NCBI GenBank assembly: GCA_964522665.1
Contig: CAZFVY010000106.1
Location: 1-24,751 of the forward strand
Direction of reading: 5' to 3'
DNA length: 24,751 nt
Source of the DNA: CAZFVY01 sp964522665
GTDB lineage: Bacteria; Verrucomicrobiota; Verrucomicrobiia; Limisphaerales; CAZFVY01
A program made the position numbers and the translations under genes. Positions 7,557 to 14,874 of this stretch are shown piece after piece; position 1 is the first letter of the stretch; each line of letters begins with the position of its first letter. The notes beneath the pieces are model-generated. The model was not told where the DNA came from. It searched no databases and saw only the letters and a list, made by a program, of their open reading frames with translations.

Positions 7557-8455
7557 ACTCGACGCTTGCCTTGGATGCCAACCCTAAATCCTCGTCGCCG
7601 CCCCGCCCGGGCGGCGCTGGCACCGCCTTCGGCTGCCGGCGCGATTTCCTCGACAACCGGTTTATCTACACCGTGATTTCCCCCCGCGCGCGCGGCTTAT
7701 CGGTGGGCGTCAACATGAACCCGGACCGATTCTGCAATTTTGACTGCGTCTATTGCGAGGTCAATCGCCGTGAGCCGGTGAGCGAGACGCGCCTGGACGT
7801 CGCGGCGATGACCGCGGAGCTTTCGCGCACGCTGGAGCTGGTCCACTCGGGCCGCATCCGCCAGCGGCCGGAATACCAGAATCTGCCCGAGGAACTGTTG
7901 CAACTTCGGCACGTGGCGCTGAGCGGCGACGGGGAGCCGACGTTTTGCCCGAATTTCGCGGACGCGGTCGAGGCCGTCGTCCATCTGCGCGCCAGTGGTG
8001 GTTTTCCCTTTTTCAAACTCGTCTTGATCACCAACGCCAGCGGGTTGGACCGCCCCGAGATCGAGCCGGGGCTGCGGCTGTTTACCTCTCACGACGAGAT
8101 TTGGGCTAAATTGGAGGCCGGCTCGGAAGACCGTTTCCAGCGGATCAACAAGGCCGATTGCACGCTCGAAAAGGTTCTCGGCAATATTCTGGCGCTCGCC
8201 CGCCGGCGTCCGGTCGTGATTCAAAGCCTGTTTCCGGCGGAAGGTTCCGGCGCGCCGCCGCCGGCGGAAATCGAAGCTTACGTCCAACGCTTGGCGGAAC
8301 TCAAGGCCGCGGGGGCGCAAATCCCGTTGGTGCAAATTTATTCGGCCACCCGGCCGACGCCTCATTCCACCTGCGGCCATCTGCCGTTGCGGACGTTGTC
8401 CGATATCGCCAAGCGGGTGCGTGAAGGCGCCGGTCTGAAAGCCGAGGTTTTTTGA
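7553..8455 (+). CDS. Radical SAM enzyme (COG0731-like Fe-S oxidoreductase)
   Basis: The 300-residue protein has the radical SAM cluster motif CNFDCVYC with cysteines at 61, 65 and 68, followed by a VALSGDGEPTF segment that forms the usual Gly-rich SAM-binding region. An ITNASGLDRPEI strand and a KLEAGSEDRFQRINK segment further on resemble the COG0731 group, which includes proteins related to wyosine tRNA synthetases. In bacteria this group has no settled function, so the substrate is unknown. The first 40 residues are Pro/Ser-rich and not conserved. I chose the ATG at 7553 because it overlaps the stress-protein stop codon by four bases. The frame is open far upstream only because it lies under the stress-protein gene. 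Confidence 0.85.
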   Translation: MNSTLALDANPKSSSPPRPGGAGTAFGCRRDFLDNRFIYTVISPRARGLSVGVNMNPDRFCNFDCVYCEVNRREPVSETRLDVAAMTAELSRTLELVHSGRIRQRPEYQNLPEELLQLRHVALSGDGEPTFCPNFADAVEAVVHLRASGGFPFFKLVLITNASGLDRPEIEPGLRLFTSHDEIWAKLEAGSEDRFQRINKADCTLEKVLGNILALARRRPVVIQSLFPAEGSGAPPPAEIEAYVQRLAELKAAGAQIPLVQIYSATRPTPHSTCGHLPLRTLSDIAKRVREGAGLKAEVF

Positions 8456-8545
8456 GCTTGAAACCAGACGCGAAACGGATGAATTTCCCGGGATAAACCG
8501 TCCCACGCGAACTTCGTCAAACGGTCTCATCAACCCCTAGAGATT

Positions 8546-9844
8546 ATGCCAGAAACGTCACTCGAAACCGACGCGCGACCTTTGCGCGACAGCCTGGCGC
8601 TGGCGCTTCAGGCCGACTTGAAGGCCGAAGAAGCTCAGATCATCGTGGAAGAGGCGGGTCCGCCGCCAGAGCGTTGGGCGCACCTTATTCTTCAGGACGC
8701 CGCGCGCGAGAAGGCTTCGGACATCCACCTTGATCCGTCCGCCGGCGGCGTGCGGGTGCGCCTGCGCATCGACGGGCTGTTGCACGACGCGGTGCAATTG
8801 TCGCAGGAGCAGGGAATGCGCCTCATCCGCCATTACAAAACGATGGCCGGACTCGATCCGGTCGCCACGTTTCTTCCGCAAGACGCCCGCATCGAGTATG
8901 AACTGGACGGGCGCAAGCTCGATCTGCGCGTGGCGTGCGCGCCGTCGCGTTTCGGCGAGAAACTGGCCTTGCGCCTCCTCGACCCCCAACGCGTCCAGCG
9001 CCGCATCAAGGAACTGGGCCTGAGCGCGGAGCACGAAAAACAATTTGAAGGCTGGATCAGCGAAATCAGCGGCATGTGCCTGGTCTGCGGTCCGATTGGC
9101 AGCGGCAAGACGACCACGCTCTACGCGCTCCTGCATGAGTTGCGCCTGTTGAACAAGGCGGTCATCACGATTGAAGATCCGGTCGAGTATCACATCGACG
9201 GCATTACCCAGATTCAGGTCGATTTGCGCCACGGGATGAGTTTCTCGCAAGGGATCAAAGGCATGCTGCGCTTGGACCCGGATTTCATCCTGGTGGGCGA
9301 GATTCGCGATCATGAATCAGCCCGCGCCGCCGTCGAAGTGTCGGCCAGCGGGCGGGTCGTGATGAGCACGCTCCACGCGCGCGATATCGCGGGCGTCCTC
9401 ACGACCCTGCGCAATTGGCGGATCGAGAATCATGAAATCGCGACCGCCGTTGAATTGGTCATCGCGCAGCGCCTCGTTCGCTGCCTTTGTACCAAATGCC
9501 GGCGGCTCGAGGCGCCCAACGCGAGCGAAAAGGCCTGGCTTGCCGCGGTCGGCCAACCGGCTCCGGCCAAGACCTGGCATGCGATCGGTTGCGCCGCCTG
9601 CCGTCAGACCGGCTACCTCGGACGCACCGGGCTTTTCGAAATCTGGCGCAAAGACGACGCGGACTACGATCTCATCCTGGCGGGGACGGATGAACTGGCT
9701 TTTCGCCGCCACATCCGTCAGCACGGCCGCGCCTGCCTCCTGAACGACGGCCTTACCAAGGCCGAGTCCGGCGCCACGACGCTGGCCGAAGTCCGCGGCG
9801 TCCTGGGCCAAGTCGGCGTCGCCTGCTCGTTACCGGGGAAATAA
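8546..9844 (+). CDS. GspE/PilB-type secretion or pilus ATPase, short form
   Basis: The 432-residue protein is a type II/IV secretion ATPase. It has a Walker A loop GPIGSGKT at residues 182-189, an Asp box (ITIEDPVEYH), a Walker B region with catalytic Glu (FILVGEIRD) and a His box (STLHARD). Near the C terminus there is a four-cysteine metal-binding site, with C315-x2-C318 and C349-x2-C352, as in GspE and PilB. Residues 1-170 form the N2-type domain, including DIHLDPSAGGVRVRLRIDG. The larger N-terminal N1 domain of full-length GspE/PilB is missing, since those proteins are usually over 550 residues. It should form a hexamer at the inner membrane powering pseudopilus or pilus assembly. No membrane platform (GspF/PilC) or secretin gene is next to it. 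A hairpin follows the stop. Confidence 0.88.
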   Translation: MPETSLETDARPLRDSLALALQADLKAEEAQIIVEEAGPPPERWAHLILQDAAREKASDIHLDPSAGGVRVRLRIDGLLHDAVQLSQEQGMRLIRHYKTMAGLDPVATFLPQDARIEYELDGRKLDLRVACAPSRFGEKLALRLLDPQRVQRRIKELGLSAEHEKQFEGWISEISGMCLVCGPIGSGKTTTLYALLHELRLLNKAVITIEDPVEYHIDGITQIQVDLRHGMSFSQGIKGMLRLDPDFILVGEIRDHESARAAVEVSASGRVVMSTLHARDIAGVLTTLRNWRIENHEIATAVELVIAQRLVRCLCTKCRRLEAPNASEKAWLAAVGQPAPAKTWHAIGCAACRQTGYLGRTGLFEIWRKDDADYDLILAGTDELAFRRHIRQHGRACLLNDGLTKAESGATTLAEVRGVLGQVGVACSLPGK

Positions 9845-9879
9845 CCTTAACGGGTAACGCCGAATGCTTCAGTTTGAGG

Positions 9880-9900
9880 TGGCGGAAGTCTGCTTCGCCA
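9880..9900 (+). terminator. Bulged hairpin after the secretion ATPase gene
   Basis: TGGC-g-GAAG pairs with CTTC-GCCA around a TCTG loop, 36 bases downstream of the stop codon. It has eight pairs and a one-base bulge, with no T-tract. It is a possible terminator or RNA-stabilising element. Confidence 0.3.
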
Positions 9901-9982
9901 TGCCAATGGTGGGTGACTCGTTTCAGTTTTCTGGCAATGCCTGAAATAGCGTGGGTTCTTGTTTCATTAGACGCTCTGGGTA

Positions 9983-10525
9983 TCACCGCGGCGGCGCGCG
10001 GCGGGAGAGCCGCCGGATCGCGGCGTGCAAGGCTTCCGGGAAAGCCGCGTAATCGTGGGCGCTGTCGGCGAGGTCCGTGACGTAACTGGTGACGCCGTAA
10101 TTGGTCAAGACCGCGCCAGAGAGTCTGGTGGCGCAGTCGTTCGCGGCGCTTTCCGCCTCGTCGGCGGTCGAGCCACCCGCGATGATTACTATATCGACGC
10201 CGGTCGATAATACCGCCGAGTTCGGCACGGTGCCGAACCCAGCGCCCACCTCCAAGCGGAGCACGCCCGGAAAATCCTGGCTTACGCGTGCCTCAAACCC
10301 ACGCGAGAAAAGCTTGGTGGCGTAGGGAGTCGCGAACACGCGTGACCGCGCCTGATAGCGCGGCGCGCCTGCCGAACCGAGCCACACCAGCGCCAACCCC
10401 GCGGTGAGCGCGATGGCCCCCGCGGCGGCGAATCGTTTGGAAATCCTACTCACGCTTCCCCCAATCCGTGGATGCCTCCCTCCCGCGCCATGTCCTTTCG
10501 ACAGGGCGCCCTCCGTCGCGAACAC
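9983..10525 (-). CDS. Membrane-anchored protein, weakly Wzz-like, function unknown
   Basis: The 180-residue frame contains one N-terminal hydrophobic segment (RFAAAGAIALTAGLALVWLG). After it comes a 120-residue domain that would be periplasmic, with a VDIVIIAGGSTADEAESAANDCATRL stretch. The pattern of a strand followed by an Ala-rich helix with an Asn resembles the periplasmic part of Wzz-type chain-length regulators, but the likeness is too weak to assign a function. The real start is uncertain. The ATG at 10525 adds a poorly structured 24-residue lead. A GTG at 10453, preceded by a G-rich stretch, gives a shorter protein beginning just before the membrane anchor. The gene lies downstream of the vapC-like gene in the same direction, with about 185 bases between them. 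Confidence 0.55.
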   Translation of the reverse strand: MFATEGALSKGHGAGGRHPRIGGSVSRISKRFAAAGAIALTAGLALVWLGSAGAPRYQARSRVFATPYATKLFSRGFEARVSQDFPGVLRLEVGAGFGTVPNSAVLSTGVDIVIIAGGSTADEAESAANDCATRLSGAVLTNYGVTSYVTDLADSAHDYAAFPEALHAAIRRLSRRAPPR

Positions 10526-10709
10526 GCCGAAACAAACCTCGTAGCGACACCGGTGAGGCGGCGGCGCTTGCGATTCTGTTTATCTCCACGACCGGTCGGA
10601 TTTGCGTGAACAAATCTATCTCGTTCGACCGCGGCGCCGCGATCCCGTTAGAAAAAAGCGTGGTTAATTTTCGGGACGGGCTTGGTTGACCGTTTGGCCG
10701 GGAGCGCCT

Positions 10710-11135
10710 TCAGCCAGGCAACGCAATCGCCTCCTTCAGGTCCGGCGCGAAGGCCAGGAAATGGCGAAGATTAAGCGTCAGGATGCGGGCGGCTTTGCAA
10801 TGTCGCGCGGCTTGCAGATGAAGCATGTCGAAGATCGCGCCGCCCCTGGCTCCGACGCGTTGGCTGCCACGGATCGCTTCAAGATAATCGGCCAAGGCCA
10901 ACTCGATGATCTCAAGACGCTGACAGACGTTCGTCTCGATGACCAAGAGGGCATCGTTCGGACTCAGTTGAATGTCGAGGCGGCCGCTCGTCAAAGTCGA
11001 GAAGACTTCCGCCACCGCGTGGGTGGAGGTGAAACCTTCCGATGATTCCGCTAGCGCCTTGAGCGCCCGACCGTGGTGCGCCTCTTCCACGACCACGGCC
11101 GCCACGAGAACCGACGAGTCAAAATAAGTCCTCAC
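10710..11135 (-). CDS. vapC: PIN-domain ribonuclease toxin, VapC type
   Basis: The 141-residue protein is a single PIN domain. The acidic metal ligands are Asp6 (YFDSSVLVA), Glu43 (HAVAEVFS) and Asp103 (AIFDMLHL). At the fourth position, ILTLNLRHF, Asn122 takes the place often held by Asp, as in many functional VapC proteins. The start is a GTG whose last two bases, with the next A, form the stop of the upstream antitoxin gene (GTGA at 11132-11135), so the two are translationally coupled. VapC toxins cut specific tRNAs or rRNA when the antitoxin is degraded. The target here cannot be predicted. Confidence 0.85.
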   Translation of the reverse strand: MRTYFDSSVLVAAVVVEEAHHGRALKALAESSEGFTSTHAVAEVFSTLTSGRLDIQLSPNDALLVIETNVCQRLEIIELALADYLEAIRGSQRVGARGGAIFDMLHLQAARHCKAARILTLNLRHFLAFAPDLKEAIALPG

Positions 11136-11383
11136 GGTCGATTCTCGCGCGCGATTCTCACCGCCTCGGCGGCGTCGAACTTCTTCCCGCCCGTGGAGAC
11201 GACCAGAAGGCCCCGGCTCTTCTTGAGGATCCTTCCGCTCTCCGGCAGCACCGGGGTAAGCTCGACTTTGTTGCCCGTCACTTCGACCTTGAACGCCGCG
11301 GGTGAAGCGATGTGCAGCGCCTTGCGAATGCGTCCTGGGAGAACCAAACGTCCGAATCTATCCATAGCCACGATGTCTTCCAT
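11132..11383 (-). CDS. vapB: AbrB/SpoVT-type antitoxin of the VapC toxin
   Basis: The 83-residue protein begins with a swapped-hairpin AbrB domain (MDRFGRLVLPGRIRKALHI, the usual pattern of Gly-Arg then hydrophobic-Pro-x-x-Ile-Arg). It ends in a charged tail (GGKKFDAAEAVRIARENRP) suited to wrapping the toxin. AbrB-type antitoxins bind DNA as dimers and repress their own operon together with the toxin. The gene overlaps the toxin start by four bases. A perfect 12-bp palindrome, 23 bases upstream of its ATG, is a good candidate operator. No clear Shine-Dalgarno site is present. Confidence 0.85.
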   Translation of the reverse strand: MEDIVAMDRFGRLVLPGRIRKALHIASPAAFKVEVTGNKVELTPVLPESGRILKKSRGLLVVSTGGKKFDAAEAVRIARENRP

Positions 11384-11398
11384 TCACTAATTGTGCCA

Positions 11399-11419
11399 TT
11401 TGCCATGCCAATTGGCAAA
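11399..11419 (-). promoter_or_regulatory. Palindrome upstream of the toxin-antitoxin pair, candidate operator
   Basis: TGCCAATTGGCA at 11406-11417 is a perfect 12-bp palindrome. It is flanked by TTTGCC (11399-11404) and GGCAAA (11414-11419), which form a second, overlapping inverted pair. It lies 23-36 bases before the antitoxin start codon, where autoregulated AbrB-type antitoxins usually bind. Confidence 0.5.
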
Positions 11420-11484
11420 GATCGATTTCTTAGCCGCGACGCTGTCGAGCGGGTTGGTTGAACGAACGCCAGACGTCGGCGTTG

Positions 11485-11508
11485 CCGGCATGACGCTGCC
11501 TATGCCGG
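11485..11508. terminator. Hairpin between the membrane-protein gene and the toxin-antitoxin pair
   Basis: CCGGCAT (11485-11491) pairs with ATGCCGG (11502-11508) around a 10-base loop. An alternative GCCTA/TAGGC stem overlaps it. It lies between the stop of the 11607-12368 gene and the antitoxin promoter region, both on the minus strand. It has no T-tract and may be a terminator or simply a short inverted repeat. Confidence 0.35.
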
Positions 11509-11606
11509 TAGGCGATGCCCATTCCGGTTGGCTTTAGAATCGCACCCTCCGACCGCGACGTCAGGGCCGCGCTTATTCAGGGATGGACCAGGCAGAGATT
11601 TCCGCG

Positions 11607-12368
11607 CTAGCCGCTTCCGATCGGCGGGAAATGGATCGACGGATGTTTGGCGCCGAGCCACACCCAGGGGGCAAGGACGAAGTTCAGCGGCAGGAAAAGG
11701 AAAGGCAGGACGACCGCCAATGGATAATGCCACCAGCGGGGTGGCCGGGCCGGCCGGTCTTCCGGTAGGCATTTCGCCGGCAACCAGACCATCAGCCCAT
11801 AGACGAAAATCCACAGGCCAAAACCGCCGAGGTTTTGCACTCCGAACGACACGGTCTCCGCGAGAATTCCGGTCAGACCGAATAAGAGGAAGACCGCGAA
11901 CGGCGAGAATCGCCACCATTTGAGCATGACCGCCCAGCCGACGAACAGCGGGACGAAAACGACCACGCTATGATGCAGCACGACGTCGAAAAAATTCGCG
12001 GACGCCGTAATGTAGGCCTGGCCGAGCCTGACTCCGAACAGTGGCGCGCAGTTCGTCATCAAAGTGGTGATCGCCTCTTCCGCCAGCGCCAGCGCGGTGC
12101 AACCGAGCACGAATTTCAATTGCCACGGCCAGCGAACCCGGTCGGACCACCGACGCCAGAGCGCCTGCCAGCGCCACATCACGAATCCCCCGGCCGCGAT
12201 CCAGAGCAATATCAACCCCCAGGCCATGCCGATCACGGCGCGTTGAACGGGTTTTCGCCACGTGATCGCCAAAATCAGGCCGCTCACGACCGCCAGCCAA
12301 ACCGCGAGGATAATAATGAAGACTCGCTGCGGCTTTTCCCACCGATTGGTCGGCGGAGTCTCGGTCAC
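11607..12368 (-). CDS. Polytopic membrane protein of unknown function
   Basis: The 253-residue protein has about seven hydrophobic helices (near 15-35, 45-65, 85-105, 125-148, 153-175, 178-198 and 215-238). Polar residues that look deliberate lie within or next to membrane segments: an adjacent Glu pair in ALAEEAITTLMTN, a His pair in VVLHHSVVVF and a Glu in GILAETVSFG. That set of Glu, His and Glu in separate helices could bind metal or form an active site, but I do not recognise the family and assign no function. The start ATG at 12368 follows a GTGACCGAGAC-type stretch without an obvious ribosome binding site. The gene is divergent from the pta gene. Confidence 0.7.
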   Translation of the reverse strand: MTETPPTNRWEKPQRVFIIILAVWLAVVSGLILAITWRKPVQRAVIGMAWGLILLWIAAGGFVMWRWQALWRRWSDRVRWPWQLKFVLGCTALALAEEAITTLMTNCAPLFGVRLGQAYITASANFFDVVLHHSVVVFVPLFVGWAVMLKWWRFSPFAVFLLFGLTGILAETVSFGVQNLGGFGLWIFVYGLMVWLPAKCLPEDRPARPPRWWHYPLAVVLPFLFLPLNFVLAPWVWLGAKHPSIHFPPIGSG

Positions 12369-12681
12369 GATGTTTTCGATGCGGCCATTGTTGGCCCGCG
12401 ACGGTGGACACTAGCAAGCGTAAAGGCGCCGGAACCCGCCTCGAATACGATGGGTCCAGTTGAAATCGGGGGGCGCGAAGCGGTCCAAACGGCGCGGGCG
12501 GCGCTCACCGGGCAACGGTCGCTTGAACCGCGCACCCCGCAGGGTCAGACTTGGGGCGCCGGACGCGGCGTCCGCCGGTCGAAATTGCGAGGTTGGCGGA
12601 CGGTTTCCGCACACCGGTGAGCGGCGGGCCAATGGGACATTGGCAGTTGCAGTTTGCGGCGCCGTCGGTTACTTAACTGCC
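12369..12681. other. Divergent intergenic region, 313 bp
   Basis: This lies between the minus-strand membrane-protein gene and the plus-strand pta gene. The frame of pta is open through much of it, but the translation is Arg/Gly-rich and unlike any phosphotransacetylase. I see no convincing promoter boxes, palindromes or RNA gene. Confidence 0.5.
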
Positions 12682-13734
12682 ATGCGATTTATCGGCAGTG
12701 TCATCGAGAAGCTGCAGCGCCATCCCAAGCGGATTGTCTTTCCGGAAGGGACGGAGCCGCGCGTACTTCAGGCCGCGCGCCAGTTCTCGTCGTTGCGCTT
12801 GGGCGCGCCGATTCTCCTGGGTGATCGCACCAAAGTGAAGGAAGCCGCCGAGGCGTTGAACGTGCCTTTGGACGGCGTGCGCATCATCAATCCCGCCGAG
12901 AGCGATGAACTGGACAATTTCGCGCGGCGCTTCGAGTTGCTGAGGCGCTACAAAGGGATCAAGGAACGCGAGGCGCGCGAGGCGATGATGAAGCCGAACT
13001 ACTTCGGCGCCATGATGGTCGCGATGCATCAAGCCGACGGCATCGTGTCGGGCACGAGCGAGATTTCCGGCAGCGTGTTGCGGCCGTTTTTCCAAATCAT
13101 CAAGGTCGCGCCGCAAGCCTCCACGGCCTCCAGTTGCATGGTCATGGAAGTCGAGGATACCCGTTTCGGCGATCTCGGGGTGCTTTTCATGGCGGATTGC
13201 GGCGTCATTCCCGAGCCGACGGTGAGTCAATTGGCGGACATCGCAGTTTCGACGGCGCAATTGGCCAAACAATTGGTCGGCAAGCGGCCCCGCGTCGCGT
13301 TGCTTTCCTTCTCGACCAAAGGGAGCGCCAGCCATCCCTCGATTGGCAAAGTTCAGGCCGCGACCGCGCTGGCCGAGCAAAAAGCCCAGCAGCAGATGGT
13401 CGAGGCCGATTTTGACGGCGAGTTGCAGGTGGACGCGGCCTTGATTCCGGAGATCGCGGCGCGCAAGCTGCCCTCCAGTAAGGTGGCCGGCCACGCGAAC
13501 GTCTTGATTTTCCCCGATTTGAACTCAGGCAATATCTCCAGCAAATTGATCCAGCACATGTCCCGCGCCAACGCCTACGGCCAGATTCTGCTCGGCTTGG
13601 ACCGGCCGGCGGCGGATGTCTCGCGCGGCGCCAACGCCCACGACATCCTCGGCGTCGCGGCGATCGTCGGCATTCAGTCGATTGCCTACAGCCAGCTTTA
13701 TCCGGAAGCGTCGCGGCGCCTCCCGGGCGATTGA
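12682..13734 (+). CDS. pta: Phosphate acetyltransferase, catalytic domain protein
   Basis: The 350-residue protein is a single phosphate acetyl/butaryl transferase domain. It starts with RIVFPEGTEPRVLQAA and contains GIVSGTSEISGSVLRPFFQII, the middle motif LLSFSTKGSASHPSIGKVQ and the C-terminal segment ANVLIFPDLNSGNI. It would interconvert acetyl-CoA plus phosphate and acetyl phosphate plus CoA. The short form without N-terminal extension is a normal type of Pta. What is less usual is the next gene, six bases downstream, which encodes the P-loop and DRTGG regions that sit N-terminal in long Pta enzymes. The frame is open upstream to 12460, but conserved sequence begins at the ATG at 12682. 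No acetate kinase gene is in the window. Confidence 0.93.
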   Translation: MRFIGSVIEKLQRHPKRIVFPEGTEPRVLQAARQFSSLRLGAPILLGDRTKVKEAAEALNVPLDGVRIINPAESDELDNFARRFELLRRYKGIKEREAREAMMKPNYFGAMMVAMHQADGIVSGTSEISGSVLRPFFQIIKVAPQASTASSCMVMEVEDTRFGDLGVLFMADCGVIPEPTVSQLADIAVSTAQLAKQLVGKRPRVALLSFSTKGSASHPSIGKVQAATALAEQKAQQQMVEADFDGELQVDAALIPEIAARKLPSSKVAGHANVLIFPDLNSGNISSKLIQHMSRANAYGQILLGLDRPAADVSRGANAHDILGVAAIVGIQSIAYSQLYPEASRRLPGD

Positions 13735-13740
13735 GCGCGT

Positions 13741-14835
13741 ATGAATACTACGACGCCGCGGGTCTTTATCGCGGCCACCCGTCAGAACGACGGCAAGACC
13801 ACCACCTCGCTCGGCCTCCTTTCGGCCCTGCAAAAAGTCTATCCGCGCGTCGGCTACATCAAGCCCGTCGGCCAGCGCTTCGTCGAAATCGACGAGCAGA
13901 AGATCGACGAAGACACTGTCTTGATGGACAAGGTTTACCAGTTGAACTGTCCGTTGGTGGACATGAGTCCGATCGCGGTGGAACCCGATTTCACCCGCAA
14001 GTATCTCGAGTCCGCGAACTACGAAACGCTGGTCAAGCGCATCAAGAAAGCCTTCGACCGCGTCGCGTGGGAGAAGGAATTTGTCCTGTGCGAAGGCTCG
14101 GGCCACGCCGGCGTCGGCTCGGTCTTCGACCTGTCGAACGCCCGCGTCGCCAAATTGTTGGGGGCGAAAGTCATCGTGGTGACCCAGGGCGGCATCGGCA
14201 AGCCGATCGACGAACTGGTCATCAATCAAGCGCTGTTCGAGAAGGAAGGGGTCGAGATCATCGGCGTCATCTTGAACAAAGTCATCGTGAGCAAAATTGA
14301 CTCGATCACCGAGATCGTGCGGCGCGGCCTCAAGCGCAAGGGCATGGAATTACTCGGCGTCGTCCCGCATCAGCCAATCTTGTCGAGTCCAACGCTCGAG
14401 TTGATCGCGGACGAACTCAAGGCCGAGGTGCTCAACGACCGCGGCCAAATCCACAATCTGGTCAGCGAGGTCGTGGTGGGCGCGATGGGAGTTCATCACG
14501 TCATGAACCATTTCAAGAAAGGGGTGCTGATCATTACCCCGGGCGACCGCGAAGACATCGTCCTCGCGGCGGCGACGACCCTGATTCGCGAGGACCAGGG
14601 CGGGCTGGCCGGCATCGTCTTGACGAGCAACATGCGTCCCGGCGCCGCCCTGCTTAAAGTCATTCGCGAAATGCCGTTCCCCGTGCTGCTCGCACCCGAG
14701 GAGATTTATGAAGTCGCCTCCAAGGTCCACGATCTCATCGTCAAGACCCGCCCCGGCGACACCGAAAAGATCGCCCTGATCCGCGACATTATCGCCACTC
14801 ACGTGGATGTCGATAAGATCCTGGCGGCGCTCTGA
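13741..14835 (+). CDS. BioD-like P-loop plus DRTGG domain protein, Pta regulatory partner
   Basis: The 364-residue protein has an N-terminal P-loop NTPase domain of the dethiobiotin-synthetase type. It begins VFIAATRQNDGKTTTSLGL with Gly18-Lys19-Thr20, and has CEGSGHAGVGS and VIVVTQGGIGKPID further on. A C-terminal DRTGG domain (about 215-330) contains ITPGDREDIVLAA, AGIVLTSNMRP and the FPVLLAPEEIYEVAS segment. These two domains together form the N-terminal half of long Pta enzymes (COG0857), where they influence regulation and oligomerisation. Here they form a separate protein starting six bases after the catalytic pta gene, so a complex with Pta is likely. It is not a biotin synthesis enzyme: the context and the DRTGG domain argue against that. 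No ribosome binding site is clear, which suggests translational coupling. Confidence 0.85.
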   Translation: MNTTTPRVFIAATRQNDGKTTTSLGLLSALQKVYPRVGYIKPVGQRFVEIDEQKIDEDTVLMDKVYQLNCPLVDMSPIAVEPDFTRKYLESANYETLVKRIKKAFDRVAWEKEFVLCEGSGHAGVGSVFDLSNARVAKLLGAKVIVVTQGGIGKPIDELVINQALFEKEGVEIIGVILNKVIVSKIDSITEIVRRGLKRKGMELLGVVPHQPILSSPTLELIADELKAEVLNDRGQIHNLVSEVVVGAMGVHHVMNHFKKGVLIITPGDREDIVLAAATTLIREDQGGLAGIVLTSNMRPGAALLKVIREMPFPVLLAPEEIYEVASKVHDLIVKTRPGDTEKIALIRDIIATHVDVDKILAAL

Positions 14836-14874
14836 TCTCCGCCGGTCGCAACGTTTGCCTTATTTGGAACCCTC

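Noticed and set aside
13741..14835. Biotin synthesis gene bioD
   Set aside because: The P-loop domain is BioD-like, but the C-terminal DRTGG domain and the adjacent pta gene place it with phosphotransacetylase. There are no other biotin genes.
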